Shown: positions 48,884 through 61,180, counted from the stretch's first letter. The stretch is 64,000 nucleotides of DNA from Chelonoidis abingdonii (GCF_003597395.2 NC_133770.1:200667259-200731258), one strand, 5' to 3'. A program made the numbers and translations. Notes: generated by a model from the sequence alone, not told the origin.

Positions 48884-49700
48884 GTAAGAGCTCAATAAAT
48901 GCTGACCTACAAACAGGTGCAGCAGTAGAGGAGAACTAGAACAGGATAAGCAATATCCATGTTCCTAACCAGAACTTTGTGACAGATATTGATTGGCTCT
49001 TGGGTACTCTGAAATGTTCACTAACTCTTTTTAAATGAAGCTAGCAGACGCATGTGTTCATTTTGTACTTACGGAAAAGGTACCTATTTCCAGACAGATG
49101 ATTCTCATTATTTTCAATGAGTCTTTCTGGTACAGGTTTTCATCAGTACAGGCATCTCCTCTTTCCCTCTGGTAATGATTAACCTTTGTTCAGATGGGTA
49201 TTTATTTATTGTCCATTTTTGAATATGTGATCATCAGACATTGAGAGTTGTACGTGATTATATTTCATTGTGATCTTTTTCATTGCACAAAGAGTATGTT
49301 TGTATATATTGGAAAGTTGGGTTTGGAGGGGAAAGTGGAATTTGACAGCATGGGTCTTGTCCTTTTTCCCTCTCCTATATCTCCAAGTGATATATGGCAG
49401 CTGTGAGAGGGCTTAGGTTTGAGACTCTCACTATTTTTGTTTCTTTTTTTAAAGAACTCAAAGTAATTAAATGCAAAAACTGTTAATACTAAACAACATT
49501 AAAGTGATACTCAGGTTAAAGTTAATATATATTTTTAGAATAAATGTACTTCCAGTAGGTTACAGTTTGAAAAACTAAACCTTTTTTGTAAGTGGTTGCT
49601 CCACCTGTGACATATGAAGCACTAGAATTACGTTTGATCACATGAAGGAAGTATTTGACAGTGTTTTTAAACAATGAAGCTTCCTGCTAGTTGTATCTTA

Positions 49701-51585
49701 GAGTATGTCTACACTATGGGATTATTCCGATTTTACAGAAACTGATTTTTGGAAACAGATTGTATAAAGTCGAGTGCATTAATTCGGTGGTGTGCGTCCA
49801 TGTACCGAGGCTACCCATTGGAATTCTGGGTTGAGAAACCAATGCCTGATGGGGCCAAAAATTTGTCACGGGTGGTTATGGGTAAATGTTATCAGTCAAT
49901 CCTCTCTTCGTGAAAGCAACAGCAGACAATCATTTCATGCCCTTTTCCCTGGATTGCCCGGGCAGACACCACAGCACGGCAACCATGGAGCCCGTTCAGC
50001 CTTTTTTCACCCTCACCGTATGTCTATGGACGTTGTTAATAGACCCGATACTGCAGTGCTACACAGCAGCATCCCCTTGCCTTTGCACTTAGCAGAGATG
50101 GTTACCAGCCCTACTGTACCATCTGCTGCTTCAGGGGTGCTCCTGGCTGGCCTCAGAGAGGTTGGGTGGGGGCGCCTGGAAAATGGGAATGACTCCCCAA
50201 GTCATTCTCTTCTTTAAGTTTTGTTTAATGGAGAGTCAATCCTGCCTAGAATATCAGGCAAGCCTACTAAAGAACCAGAGAGGCAAACGGCCGCTCTGGG
50301 TCAGAGCCCCAGACATCCTGCAGAAATGATGAGCTGCATGTCATTCTAGGGGGTGCCCCTGCAACAATGCCACCCATTGCTTCCCTCCTCTCCCACCCCT
50401 CCTGGGCTACCGTGACAGTTATCCCCCTCATCTGTGTGATGAAGTAATAAAGAATGCATGAATAAGAAACAACACTGACTTTATTGCCTTTGCAAGCAGA
50501 GATCAAAGTAGGGAGGAGAGGGCAGCCTTCAGCTGCTATGATATTCCAGGCAGGAGTGAATCTCCATTAGACAAAGCTTAAAGAAGAGAATGACTTGTAG
50601 TCATTCCCATTTTTGCCCAGGCGCTCCCAGCGGACCTCACCGAGGCCTGCCTGGAGCACTCGCAGGACGACAATGATGGCTATCAGTCATACTGTACCGT
50701 CTGCTGTCCGCAAGGCAAGGGAAGGGGATGCTGCTGTGTAGTGCTGCAACACCGCATCTGCCAGCAGCATCCAGTAGACATACGGTGACATTGAAAAAAG
50801 GAGAGAGAGGATTTTTTTTCCTTTGCTTTCACGGAGGGAGGGGTGCCAATGATATATACCCTGAACAACGCGCAACAATGTTTTTGACCCTTCAGGCTTT
50901 GGGAGCTCAGCCAAGAATTCAAATGGTTTTCGGAGAGTGCGGGATAGCTACAGTCATCAGTCGTCCCTTGCTCCGTGAGCGTCCATTTGATTCTTTGGCT
51001 TTCTGGTACGTTTGTCTCAGCTCCTTAGTTTCACGCAGCACTGTGTTGAGTCCCTGCTGTGGCTTCTGTCCATCATAGCCTTAGGGATTTTTTCAAATGT
51101 TTGGCATTTCGTTGATTGGAACAGAGTTCTGATAGAACAGATTCATCTCCCCATACAGAGATCAGATTCAGTAACTCCCGTATGGTCCATGCTGGAGCTC
51201 TTCTTTGATTCTGGGACTGCATGATCACCTGTGCTGATCAGCTCTCCACGCTGGGCAAACAGGAAATGAAATTCAAAAGTTCACAGGACTTTTCTTGTCT
51301 ACCTAGCCAGTGCATCCGACTTCAGATTGCTGTCCAGAGCGGACACAATGGTGCAGTGTGGGATAGCTTCCGGAGGCCAATACCGTCAAATTGCGGCTTC
51401 ATTAACCCTAATTCGAAATGGCAATACCGATTTGAGCGCTACTCCCCTCATCAGGGAGGAGTACAGATATCGATATTAAGAGCCCTTTATATCGAAATAA
51501 AGGACTTCGTTGTGTGGACGGGTTTTAGGGTTAATTTGGTTTAACACTGCTAAATTCGAGATAAACTCGTAGTGTAGACCAGGCC
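49701..51585. mobile_element. PIF/Harbinger element with TTA duplication
   Basis: The ends GAGTATGTCTACACTATGGG and (reversed) GGCCTGGTCTACACTACGAG are flanked by TTA (49698-49700 and 51586-51588). There is no transposase. A minus-strand Myb/SANT-like frame remains at its right half, and a long internal inverted repeat lies at about 49995-50260 versus 50540-50795. It is non-autonomous. Confidence 0.9.
50880..51222 (-). pseudogene. Myb/SANT-like (MSANTD-type) protein remnant of Harbinger element
   Basis: The minus-strand ATG at 51222 starts MQSQNQRRAPAWTIRELLNL followed by ISVWGDESVLSELCSNQRN, the W-x-x-x-E-x-x-x-L-I-x-x-W pattern of trihelix/Myb-like DNA-binding proteins of Harbinger elements. 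A frameshift soon after NAK introduces a stop; the later part continues in other frames toward 50880. Confidence 0.78.
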
Positions 51586-51619
51586 TTAGTGCAGGACACT
51601 CTTTAGAATTTCAAAGACT

Positions 51620-52930
51620 TTTATTAGAGGCTTGTCTACACAATACATATTAGTGGAATTAAAGCAGTAAAAATCCTACTAGTGTGGATGCAGTTACACC
51701 AATATTAAGGTGTTTATACCTGTATAGCTTATTCCTGTATGGGAAGGAGAATAAGCTTGTCATGGTACAATTCCCCACTCTGAACCTTAGCGTCCAAAAG
51801 ATGAGGTACCAGCATGAATTCCTCTAAGCTAATTACCAGCTTAGAACCTGTAGCGCTGCCACCAACCAGGAATTCCAGTGCCTGGTACACTCTGGTCCCC
51901 CCAAAACCTTGCCCGGGGAACCCCAAGACCCAGACCCTCTGGATCTTAACACAGGGAAAGTAAACCCTTTCCCCCACCATTGCCTCTCCCAGGCTTCCCC
52001 TCCCTGGGTTACCCTGGAAGATCACTGTGATTCAAACTCTTGGAATCACAAAACAGAGAGGACAATTCACCTTCCTCCCTCCTTCTCTTTCTCCTCCAGA
52101 CTCTCCTGAGAGAGACAGTAATTCTGACCAGAGAAGAAATTAGCTTCTCTCTCCCCCTTCCTCCTTATCCCCACCCAATTCCCTGGTGAATCCAGACCCA
52201 GTCCCCTGGGATCTCACATGAGAATAAAAAAAACAATCAGGTTCTTTAAACAAGAAAGCTTTAATTAAAAGAGAGAAAACAGCTATAAAATTATCTTTGT
52301 AAATTTAAATTGGAATAGTTTACAGGGTTTTTAGCTATGGCACTGAGAATCCCTCACCAGCCTAAGTATCAAATACAAATTAAAACCTTTCAGCAAAAAA
52401 TACAATTGAACTCCTTCCAGCCAAATGCACAATTAACTCCTTCCAGACAAATGCACATTTGCAAATAAAAACAAACAAACATAAGCCTTAACTCGCTTTA
52501 TCTATCTAGTGCTCACTATTTTGAACTTATAAGAGCCTGTATCAGGGAGATTGGAGAGAACCTGGTTGACACACATCTGGTCCCGCTGAGCCCCCAGAGT
52601 AACAACAACAGATTCTAACAGCACACACAGAAACTTCCCTCCCTCAAGATTTGAAAGTATCCTGTCTCCTGATTGGTCCTCTGGTCAGGTGACAGCCAGG
52701 CTTACTGAACTTGTTAACCCTTTACAGTCAAAGAGATATAAAGTACTTCTGTGCTATTAACTTTTCTTATCTGTTTATGACAAAGCTATAATAGAATCAG
52801 GCACCTCCCTATTGATATAACAACATCCAACTAGTGATTGTACTGGTAAAACTATTTTGCTTTAAAAAAATCACAAACACCTTTTATACCAGTATAAGTG
52901 CATCTGCACTATGGTTTGAAATAATATAAC
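51620..52930. mobile_element. MITE-like repeat split by a solo LTR
   Basis: The left part, GAGGCTTGTCTACACAATAC to TAAGCT (51628-51757), and the right part, AAGCTATAATAGAATCAGGC to TATAAGTGCATCTGCACTAT (52783-52920), read as one Harbinger-like MITE interrupted by the LTR. The right terminus is degraded. Confidence 0.55.
51758..52782 (-). mobile_element. solo LTR (ERV-type), minus strand
   Basis: It begins TGTCATGGTACAATTCCCCA and ends TTATCTGTTTATGACA (TG..CA termini). AAGCT is duplicated on both sides (51753-51757, 52783-52787). It is 1025 bases long with no internal coding region or partner LTR, so it is a solo LTR left by recombination. Same family as the LTR at 6490-7285. Confidence 0.92.
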
Positions 52931-53088
52931 TATTTGGGGATAATTGTAACATCCATGTAATGTATTTTACTCTAAGTTAATGATATGTACTGTTATCTTT
53001 AATAGCATATTTGTAAAGTTTCTTTTGTTTTGCATATAAGTTGAAACATATTACTCTAACAAACTATTTATCCTATATTTTCCATTAG

Positions 53089-53179
53089 TCTTGTAAATGC
53101 TAGGTTGGTTGAAAGATGTATGTTGGAATTGAAAGCTCCTCTGCCTCATCCATGTCACACTGAACATACAAAAGTTCAG
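53089..53179 (+). CDS. RTTN: RTTN exon O (91 bp)
   Basis: The acceptor ATTTTCCATTAG ends at 53088; the donor GTTAGT starts at 53180. It encodes LVNARLVERCMLELKAPLPH then PCHTEHTKVQ in phase 0. The split Ser codon from the previous exon is completed by its first T. Confidence 0.88.
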
Positions 53180-53601
53180 GTTAGTTTTATGTGATTATGA
53201 AATGCAATGTATGAATTTAAAAGCTTGAAGTTCATTAAACGTATACAACGATATCAGTTTATTTAGACTGTATACAGTATCTTAGAACAGCTTTCAGAGC
53301 TTTTCTAAACTGCCATGTAAATTATATTAAATCATAATTCAGTCAAATTCTGTGTAAACTTGAGAGGAAAATATACTATGCACTATTCACAGTAGGCTAT
53401 TCATTGTGTTTTAAAAAGAGTTGTACATAAAACTGTCAAACTATAAAACAGTTTTAACAATCTATTCTAAACCATAAAGAAAAAAATATTTTTTTTAAAA
53501 CTTGATTAAAAACCTCCCAAACACTACCCTAATTCTGTATGGTAATTTTTGACCTAGTGTGATATGTAGAGATAAGCTAGAAACTCTCCAGGTCATAATT
53601 A

Positions 53602-53900
53602 AGGCTACATTTATATCACAGAGGTCACGGAAATCATGAAATCCGTGACTTCCGTTGACCTCCATGATATTTTCTGCCACGAGGTTGGCGGACCTCCCCA
53701 TAGCTGCCCTGCCCCACAGGCAGGGGGACTCCGGAGCTCCTATGTGCCCCAGCAGCAGTGGGTGCTGAACCTGCTTATCCCTTTAGTCAGGGATATGTTT
53801 AGTGAAAGTTAGGGACAAGTCACAGGCTTCTGTGAATTTTTGTTTATTGCCTGTGACCTGTCCATGACTTTTACTCAATATCTGTGACAAAAACTTAATC
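53602..53900. mobile_element. MITE with TTA flanks
   Basis: The left end is AGGCTACATTTATATCACAG and the right end (reversed) is GATTAAGTTTTTGTCACAGA; TTA flanks both (53599-53601, 53901-53903). CCGTGACTTCCGTTGACCTC and CCTGTGACCTGTCCATGAC give internal dyads. No coding capacity. Confidence 0.65.
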
Positions 53901-53904
53901 TTAG

Positions 53905-55200
53905 TGATATTGTATTTTAATAGTGATGATTCAGCCATTGCTATTGTAGTAGTAATGGAATCACAATAATTATACTGAAACACCATAATAGTCATTATGC
54001 CAAAGACATTATATTTTAAATGTCAATTAGCTTAAAGTAAGTGGTGTTGTGTTCACTTTTCCATGAAAAAAAAAAATGTTCTGAAATGTTTAAATGAAAG
54101 AGAGACTGTCAGCAAATTGCTAGGATACTGTTGTCCCACATGTTCTGTTGTAAAAATGTAGCCTTATGTCTTCAGAATGACCTCTTTAGTTATACAAAAG
54201 CACATGACAGGCTGGGCATTATGATGTTTTATACTGAATAGTTTCAACCAGTTACTAACTCGTATATCTGTTGTTTTAAGTAGCTGTTTAGCATACAAAT
54301 CCTTGCATCTGGCTGCACTTGTATTTCTCCATCTAGTTGTCCACAACAAACATGGCCGCTTCAGTTGAGGCCCTAGATCTTGCAGACATTAAAGCAGATG
54401 TGTAACTTTACATATAAGGAGTTGAACTGTTATTAGTGGGACAACTTGCATGTGTATAGTTATGCACATACTTAAGAGTTTCCAGGATTGGGGCCCTAGT
54501 GCTAAATGATTTTTCTTTCATAGAGTAAATAATATTATATAGGAAAAAACATGGGCAGAACTTATCACAGAAAACTTCAGAAAGAAATTAAAAAAATCTA
54601 ATTACCTAAGTTCTGCAGGCAGATGTACTGAGAAGTCATTATCCACTCCTCAAATATTTTATGAGGCTCACCACTGATGTATGGGGTGAAAAATTGAAGC
54701 CAAAGTCTTCCACAACATCTAAGTTATATCAAAAAGAACTTTCATAGTCTAACTGTATGAAGGGCTGCCATATTCTTTTATCAAACAGTTTACTTAAACT
54801 ACCAAAGAGACTGCAAAGAGAGCCTATTTTGAGAGAGACTGGAAACACTCAAAAAGATGTAATTCACTGACCCTCCTTTAGTTCCTTTGGGAAGAATCAC
54901 TAACATTTTTTAAAATCTTTAGTTACAGTGGCCATTATGAGGATATATTCATATTCTCATCAGTGTCCCCATGCTGTATTTTTTCTGTTTGCTTCACAAC
55001 TATTCAGAGGAATATTGTTTAGTCCTCAAGGTTTCTCCACAACTTCCTCCTAAGAAATTTCCTTATCTATCAGTGATACCTTGGATTTCACACCAGTGTC
55101 TTCAGAATGGGAATTTTCCATCATCTTGTATAATAAACATTTGTGGGGAAAAAAAAACTAACTTCAGTCCGCATCACTTTAATTGCCCATCTCTTTAAGT
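53905..55200. other. RTTN intron sequence, nothing recognised
   Basis: AT-rich; no identifiable element or RNA gene. ORFs in it look random. Confidence 0.45.
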
Positions 55201-55204
55201 GATA

Positions 55205-56540
55205 TATATTTAGGCTTGACAGGATTAAATTTTAATTGATAACTTTCAGTAATCGCTGAAATCCATGACAAAAAAATCAACGAGTATCTATAGGTGTATC
55301 TGAGAGTCCATGCTGGGAGTCGTCTGCAGTCCTGCTGTCATGGAAGTAAGTAGTCTGTGACAATGCAGCTGTACAGGGCTCCTTGTGCTGCCTCAGGTGA
55401 CAAATTAGGGATGGGGGTGGGGGAAGAGTCTGCGGTCCTTGTGGGGGAGAGCAGAGACCCCTGACTGATGCTGTGAGGAGGAGTCACCAGCTGTGGGAGA
55501 GGTCACCCCACTGCTGAAACTGCAGTCCTGCTGACACAGACCTGCTTTCTCACTCACTAGCTGGGCATGCTGGGGTTCTCTGCTCTGCCCCACCAGGACT
55601 ACAGACTTTCCCACACCTTGTGCTAGCAGGGATCAGGTGTCACCAGCAGCTCCATTGTCACAAGAGTGAGGGGATAGGGTTGTGACAACAGAGCTGCAGA
55701 GGATTCCTATATGTCTGCTGGGCTGGTTACACCTGATCCCTGCAGTCTTAAGGTGCAATGGAGGCTACAGTTGTCCTGGCCTTGCAGAGCAGAGACATCC
55801 CCCTCCTCCCACCGTGACTAGGACTTCAAGGAGGAAGACGAGCCCCTGGTGGCAGGGAAGGCTACCCCACTGCTGAACAGTTGCTGCATGGAGGTGGCTC
55901 CCACACTCCTGGCTGATGAATGTGTGGGTGAGGCCAGTGACACCCAATTCCTGCAGGCACACGGTGCAGGGAAGGTTGCAATCCAGGCCCAGCAGAGCAA
56001 AGACCCGCTTAACCCAGCTGTGGAGGGCTTTAGGAACTAGTCAGCAACAGGGTGGCCTCACCTGCAGCCGGGGATGACAACAACTCCTTATAGCCTTGGC
56101 TGGGAGTCTCTGCGATGCCCAGACAGGACCCTGAGCCTTCTCTGCATCTTATGCCAACAGAGATCCAGTGTCAGCAGCTTCATGGCTTTACAGGGAGCTC
56201 TCTGGAGCTCCCTAGTCATGGCCCAGCTCACTCACTCACCAGCCAGGAGTGTAGGAGCTGTACCTGGCAGAAACTGTTTGGCAGTGGAGTGACTTCCACA
56301 GCCACAGGATAATCCTTCTTGTGGCTGGGAATTTCTGTTCTGCAGGTCCAGGACAACTGCAGCTTCCCCTGCACCTTGTTCCCCGGGGCCACAGAGGGCG
56401 CCCCTCCCCCCCCCCCCCCCCCGCTGTCAGAACTGCCCTAACCCTCAGTACAACCCTATCCCCACAACTTTAAAATAAAATAGTTAAAATAAAAAAATCT
56501 TAATAAAAATGACAAAATAAATTTTAAAAAAGAATATCAA
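55205..56540. repeat. unassigned GC-rich repeat block with poly-C
   Basis: It begins GGCTTGACAGGATTAAATTT, then has a GC-rich centre with repeated CAGCTCTGC/CACCAGCTG words, a C17 run (56406-56422) and an A/T-rich end (AAAATAAAATAGTTAAAATA). The several open frames are compositional. A repeat of unknown class is likely. Confidence 0.4.
56406..56422. repeat. C17 homopolymer
   Basis: Seventeen consecutive C; length is likely to be unreliable in the assembly. Confidence 0.9.
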
Positions 56541-56560
56541 ATTCGCCACTAATATTGCAA

Positions 56561-56795
56561 GAAGACTGCAGTGCTAGGAACAGCTAAGTACTGCGCAGAC
56601 CCTCAAACTCCAGGCCTCTGGTAGAGGACCCGAGGTTAAGGAGACACATACCACCATAGGGTGAGAGGGAATTAAAAAAAATTCCCTTCTCACCCCATGG
56701 GGGTATGTGTCTTTCTTAACCTCGGGTCCTCTACCAGAGGCCTGGGAGTTGAGGTTCTGCGCAGTATCTTAGCTGTTCCTAGCACTGCAGTCTTC
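56561..56795. repeat. inverted duplication of a LINE 3' end (hairpin, arms about 112 bp)
   Basis: Arms 56561-56671 and 56682-56795 are almost perfect reverse complements (GAAGACTGCAGTGCTAGGAA versus its complement), with only about 10 AT bases between. The right arm, read on the minus strand, is the end of the LINE ORF and its 3' region. The left arm is the same sequence in the other orientation. Confidence 0.9.
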
Positions 56796-57125
56796 TGGAC
56801 AGAGAGCTTGGATGTTGTTCCTCGGATCTGTTGGAGCACTCACCCAGCTAGGAGTCATAGCCTGAGTGCTCTACCAACACTGGGAACCACTTTTGGCCTT
56901 CACTTTCTACATCCTCTCTAGTTCCTCTTTCAGGCCCTGGTACTTCTCCAGGTTCTCATATTCCTTCTTCCTGATGTTGCTGTCACTTGGCACTGCTATA
57001 TTTATCACCACCGCTGTCTTCTGGACCTTGTCTATTACAATGATGTCTGGTTGATTGGCCAGTACCTGCCTGTCCGTCTGGATCTGGAAGTCCCACAGAA
57101 TCTTAGCCCTGCTATTCTCCACAAC
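56682..57125 (-). mobile_element. non-LTR retrotransposon 3' end, antisense
   Basis: The minus-strand frame from 57122 encodes MENSRAKILWDFQIQTDRQV, then LANQPDIIVIDKVQKTAVVI and NIAVPSDSNIRKKEYENLEK, then YQGLKEELERM and a stop. This ILWDF-Q-T-D / RPDIVVxDK / VAxPxDxNI-x-KE pattern is the C-terminal endonuclease-like part of a LINE (R2-type or related). It lies about 130 bases upstream of RTTN exon P. Confidence 0.8.
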
Positions 57126-57252
57126 CTTCTTTGAGAATATATAATATTCTCAAAAAGGTGCATTATGTGGTATTGCCTAAAGTAGGTCTTAACATACTGT
57201 AAAATCAGGTTTCAAGGATCCAGCTTTTGTGTCCTTTTTACTGTTTTAACAG

Positions 57253-57406
57253 GTTTTATTCCTACTTCAGTACTTGTCTTCAGTATCCAGGCTTCTACAG
57301 TCATGTTTATTGGTAGACACTCACCTTGTGATCCAGGATGAGCTAATGAAACCTCTTTTGGGAAATACCTTAATGATCCTCTCCGTTCGCTCTCTGGATG
57401 GCTTGG
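57253..57406 (+). CDS. RTTN: RTTN exon P (154 bp)
   Basis: The acceptor TACTGTTTTAACAG ends at 57252; the donor GTAATA starts at 57407. It encodes [20 protein letters not shown], then [20 protein letters not shown] and SVRSLDGL, ending with one base of Asp. Only about 130 bases separate it from the antisense LINE fragment upstream. Confidence 0.93.
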
Positions 57407-57770
57407 GTAATATGTAGATACTTCTCTTGTCTAGACAGACAGATGCACGTCTTACTCAGCAAAATCAGTACCATCTTTCCTGACATTGTATGTTAAACTG
57501 TAGAGTTACGTTTCATTTGCTACATGCTAATATTTAGAAGTTTATATCTGCTAGCCATTTACTCTCTAGTCTTCAAGCATAATTACGAAATAAGGGGAGA
57601 AACTGAGTTAAAATTGGTTTGGGGCTGAATTATTTGTGTATGGGATGGGGGTTGCATGTTTGTTTTTGTCATCACTTTTTATTTTAAAAGTAAGTTTCTG
57701 TGGTCAGGCTTAGATATCCAGTTTTCTGTTTATGTGTTAATAGCTTAAACTTCCTATGTTCTGTTTGCAG

Positions 57771-57908
57771 ATACTGAGTTAACATCTGCGGTTCACCAAA
57801 CATGGACAGACTTGTTTAGCCTTCTGGCTATGCTGTTAAGGAAAAGTGGCCAAGTCACTCTTCCATCTGTGACAGCAGCTCTTGGAAAACATTGGACTGC
57901 AATAATTG
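57771..57908 (+). CDS. RTTN: RTTN exon Q (138 bp)
   Basis: The acceptor TGTTCTGTTTGCAG ends at 57770; the donor GTAATG starts at 57909. It encodes [20 protein letters not shown], then [20 protein letters not shown] and WTAII, ending with one base of Asp. The intron before it is the shortest in the window (364 bases). Confidence 0.93.
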
Positions 57909-58950
57909 GTAATGCCTATTCTTAGATGGATTTAGGCCTTGCAGCTAATAATGAGGATGACCTCTTATTAGATGCTATCAAATACTTATAAAGGACATAT
58001 CCATAACAATAAACGAAATGTGCCTGCTTTTTACTGAGAAGATACCCTTGTTTGTTTTTATAACTTTTTTCTTATAAAGTTTCGTAAAGTCATTTCTCAA
58101 CTATTACACAGCTTTCCAATTTTTTATTTGTATAGACTTCAACAGTTTCTGGTTCTGAACTTTGGGATAAAGTAAATCAGCTTTAATTAGAGGCTGAACA
58201 GAGCCCTAGCGTACTGTTCTTTGTTTTGGGTTTTTTTTTCCTTACACTGATAGTTGATGTAAAACGTACGAAAGCAAATAAAAACATACAAGCCTGAAAA
58301 ATATTTTTAAAGGTCACAAACTTTTCTTGCTGCATGAGTCATCATGTAGTCACTTGTTGTTGTATAATGGTTTAAACTATTACACAAATAATAAGTTAAT
58401 TATTATAATTAAGACCCTGATTACTCTGTTTAATCTATCATGTGCCTACTATTAATCACCTAAGTAGTCCCATTGAAATCTATGCTTTTAGTTAGGCATG
58501 TGCTAAGTAACTTGTTGAGCCAGGCCTACCTGCACCTCTGCCAATAGAGTGAGCTTCTAATGAAAAGCTTCTGATTGCTGCTGTCTTTAGTATAATGCAA
58601 GCTCTGGTTTAAAGTGAGGGGAAGGCTAAAAAATTCAAGCAAGTGACTCGTCTAACAAGTGAAGGTTGACTAAACAATTTCAGTGCTCATTTGTGGTTTT
58701 GTTCTTTTAATTGCAAATGTGACATGGAATACTTAGTCATTCACACTTTACATAAATTTAGAATACAAAAATGTGTTTTTAAACTTAGGTGCAAATACTT
58801 AGGGCTCATTGGATGTCTCTTGCAAGCACTAGTGTGCTGTTCCATGAGCCAGCCACATACCTTGGATTAGTTTGTTCCAGTTCTGAAATGTTTAACATGT
58901 CTTGAAGCTGAAATTAAAAAAAAAAATCTGTTATGTATTTGATCTTTTAG

Positions 58951-59162
58951 ATAAAATTTGTGACTGTGTGCATCTATCTACCACATGTCCCAGTTTATAT
59001 ATGGGCAGTTTGCAGTTCCTCTCCATTCTCTTAGCTGAAGAGGGGAAAAGGCAGCTCCAAGATAAACAGAATATTTGCCCCAACCCAACAATTACTTTTC
59101 TTCTAGATGAAGCGGAAAGAGGTTTGGCATCAGGGGCCAAACTTAATGAATTAATAATTCAG
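58951..59162 (+). CDS. RTTN: RTTN exon R (212 bp)
   Basis: The acceptor TTTGATCTTTTAG ends at 58950; the donor GTATAA starts at 59163. It encodes KICDCVHLSTTCPSLYMGSL, then QFLSILLAEEGKRQLQDKQN, then ITFLLDEAERGLASGAKLNE and LIIQ in phase 0. Confidence 0.93.
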
Positions 59163-59579
59163 GTATAAATTTATATATTCAATAAATTAATACAATGGTA
59201 TTATGGTTTTGATTATATGACTGAGATCATGTTTCTATTGTAATGCTGAATGTCTAATTAAAAGCTAGACCAATTTTGAGAACTAGTCTTAGTAAAGAAT
59301 CCAGAGCACTTCAAACAAACTGGTTTATTAACTACATGTAAAAATCACTCTTCTCACCACTGTTAAACAGCTTTTTAACACCACACAGCAACATTACATA
59401 ATAGTTTAAGGTAGGAAGTGAATACAATATCTGATTTAAATGGCAGAGGAAGATTTTACATCATTAGAATATCATTATGCAAATTGAAATTGGCCAAAAG
59501 GATTCCTACTTTTCCAAATATGCCTTGGAATATTTAAGGATTGAGACCTTGTTTTTCTTCCCATAAATGACAGCACCAG

Positions 59580-60060
59580 AGTGCTCTTTAACACCACACA
59601 ATCATAGAAATTAGCGACTGATAAAACCCATTTGGCTATTTAGTCTGTCCTTTGCCAGTGTCTGATTATTGCATACAGGACTTTTATTAATACATTGTAC
59701 TAACTAGTTTTAAATCTGCCAAGCACTGAACTTTTATCTCTTCCATTGGGAGACTGTTTCTCAACATAATAGATCTCACCGACAGGACAATTTTCTTGAT
59801 ATTAGCCAAAATGTTTTCTCTTTCCTAATTTAATCTCATTATTCCTATTTATACTTCCTTGTACTAAATAATTCCTTTCCCTCCTTGATATGTACACCTT
59901 CGCTTGTAGACCATTAACATGTCTTGCATTACTTGTCACTTAGACAAGATATATTAGTTGCTATATATTTAACTTCTCTTTCTTCATAAGTCCTTCAGCT
60001 CCCTATCATTTTCATTGGCCTACTCTTAACTACCTGCACTTTATCATTGTATATTTGGTA
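59580..60060 (-). mobile_element. CR1-type LINE fragment, antisense
   Basis: It contains GGAAGACTGTTTCTC-like GGGAGACTGTTTCTCAACAT and AATAGATCTCACCGACAGGA, followed by TTAATCTCATTATTCCTATT. The order matches antisense CR1 pol 3' regions in turtles (nick to 'agtctaatagatctcact'). It is old, and the ends are diffuse. Confidence 0.55.
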
Positions 60061-60439
60061 ATAATAGTAAGATTTCATGTGAAACTATAACAAACGATTT
60101 ATTAAAACGGAAATATCCACATCGGTCTGTTTTTCACTAGTTTTAGTCAATAGAAGCTGTCAAGTTTGTCTGCATTTGTTCTTTATAATCAGATATGGCT
60201 AACTGCTCTTATTGTTCTGATTCCTAGATGCCCAGTGATATTTCTCTTAATATTCCATTATTTGGCCACAATTGCTGGAACAATAGTTCTTTTTCAAGTA
60301 TGTGTCGGGTGGATCTTACTGTAGATGTGCTTTATTTACACACGTGAGACTTGAAAAACGTTGACTAGCAGTGACTGTTGAGGCCTCTCATGCCCTGTGA
60401 CACCTTAAGCTCTTGTGCATGGACATGAAGGGAGGTGTG

Positions 60440-61180
60440 AACGTCTTATGGCAATACTGGGTCAGACCAGTGGTCCATCTAGTCCAATATCCTATCTTCC
60501 GACAGCAGCCAGTGCCAGATGCCTCAGAGGGAATGTGATGCATCCCCTGTCATCCACTCTCAGCTTCTGGCAGTCAGAGGTGTTGGGATACCCACAGCAT
60601 GAGGTTGCATCCCTGAACATCTCGTTAATAACCATTGATGGACCTGTCCTCCATGAGCTTATCTATTGCTTCTTCGAAACCAGTTATACTTTTGACCTTC
60701 ACTAAACCCTCTGGCAACAATTCCATGGGTTGACTGTTCATTGTGTGAAGAAGTAAGAAAAAAGGAAGTTTTGTTTTAAACCTACTGCCTATTAATTTCA
60801 TTGGGAGACCCTGGGTCTTGTGTTATGTGAAGACATGCCTAACACTACGTTATTCACTTCTCCACAGCATTCATGATTTTATAGACCTCTATCGTATTCC
60901 CCACCTTAGCTGTGTTTCTTCCAAGATGAACAGTCCCAGTCTTTTTAATCTCTCACCATGTAGAAGTTGTTCCATACCCTTAATTCATTTTTATTGCCCT
61001 TCTCTGTACCTGTTCCTATTCTAATATATCTTTTTAGAGATGAGGTGAGCAGAATAGCATGCAGTCTTAAAGGTGAAGGTGTACCATGGATTATAACATT
61101 ATGATATTTTCTGTCTTTATTATCTATCCCTTTCCTAATGGTTCCTAATATTCTATTAGCTTTTTTTGACTGTTGCTGAA
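60440..61180 (-). mobile_element. CR1-type LINE fragment, antisense
   Basis: ATGGCAATACTGGGTCAGAC, CAGTGGTCCATCTAGTCCAA and AATAACCATTGATGGACCTG, then TTTTAAACCTACTGCCTATT and CCAGTCTTTTTAATCTCTC. This is a widespread turtle repeat that is the reverse strand of a CR1-type 3' region. It is separate from the piece at 59580-60060. Confidence 0.7.

Noticed and set aside
49792..50217. 141-codon frame in the Harbinger element
   Set aside because: Reverse side of the Myb-like tail duplicate; no independent motifs.
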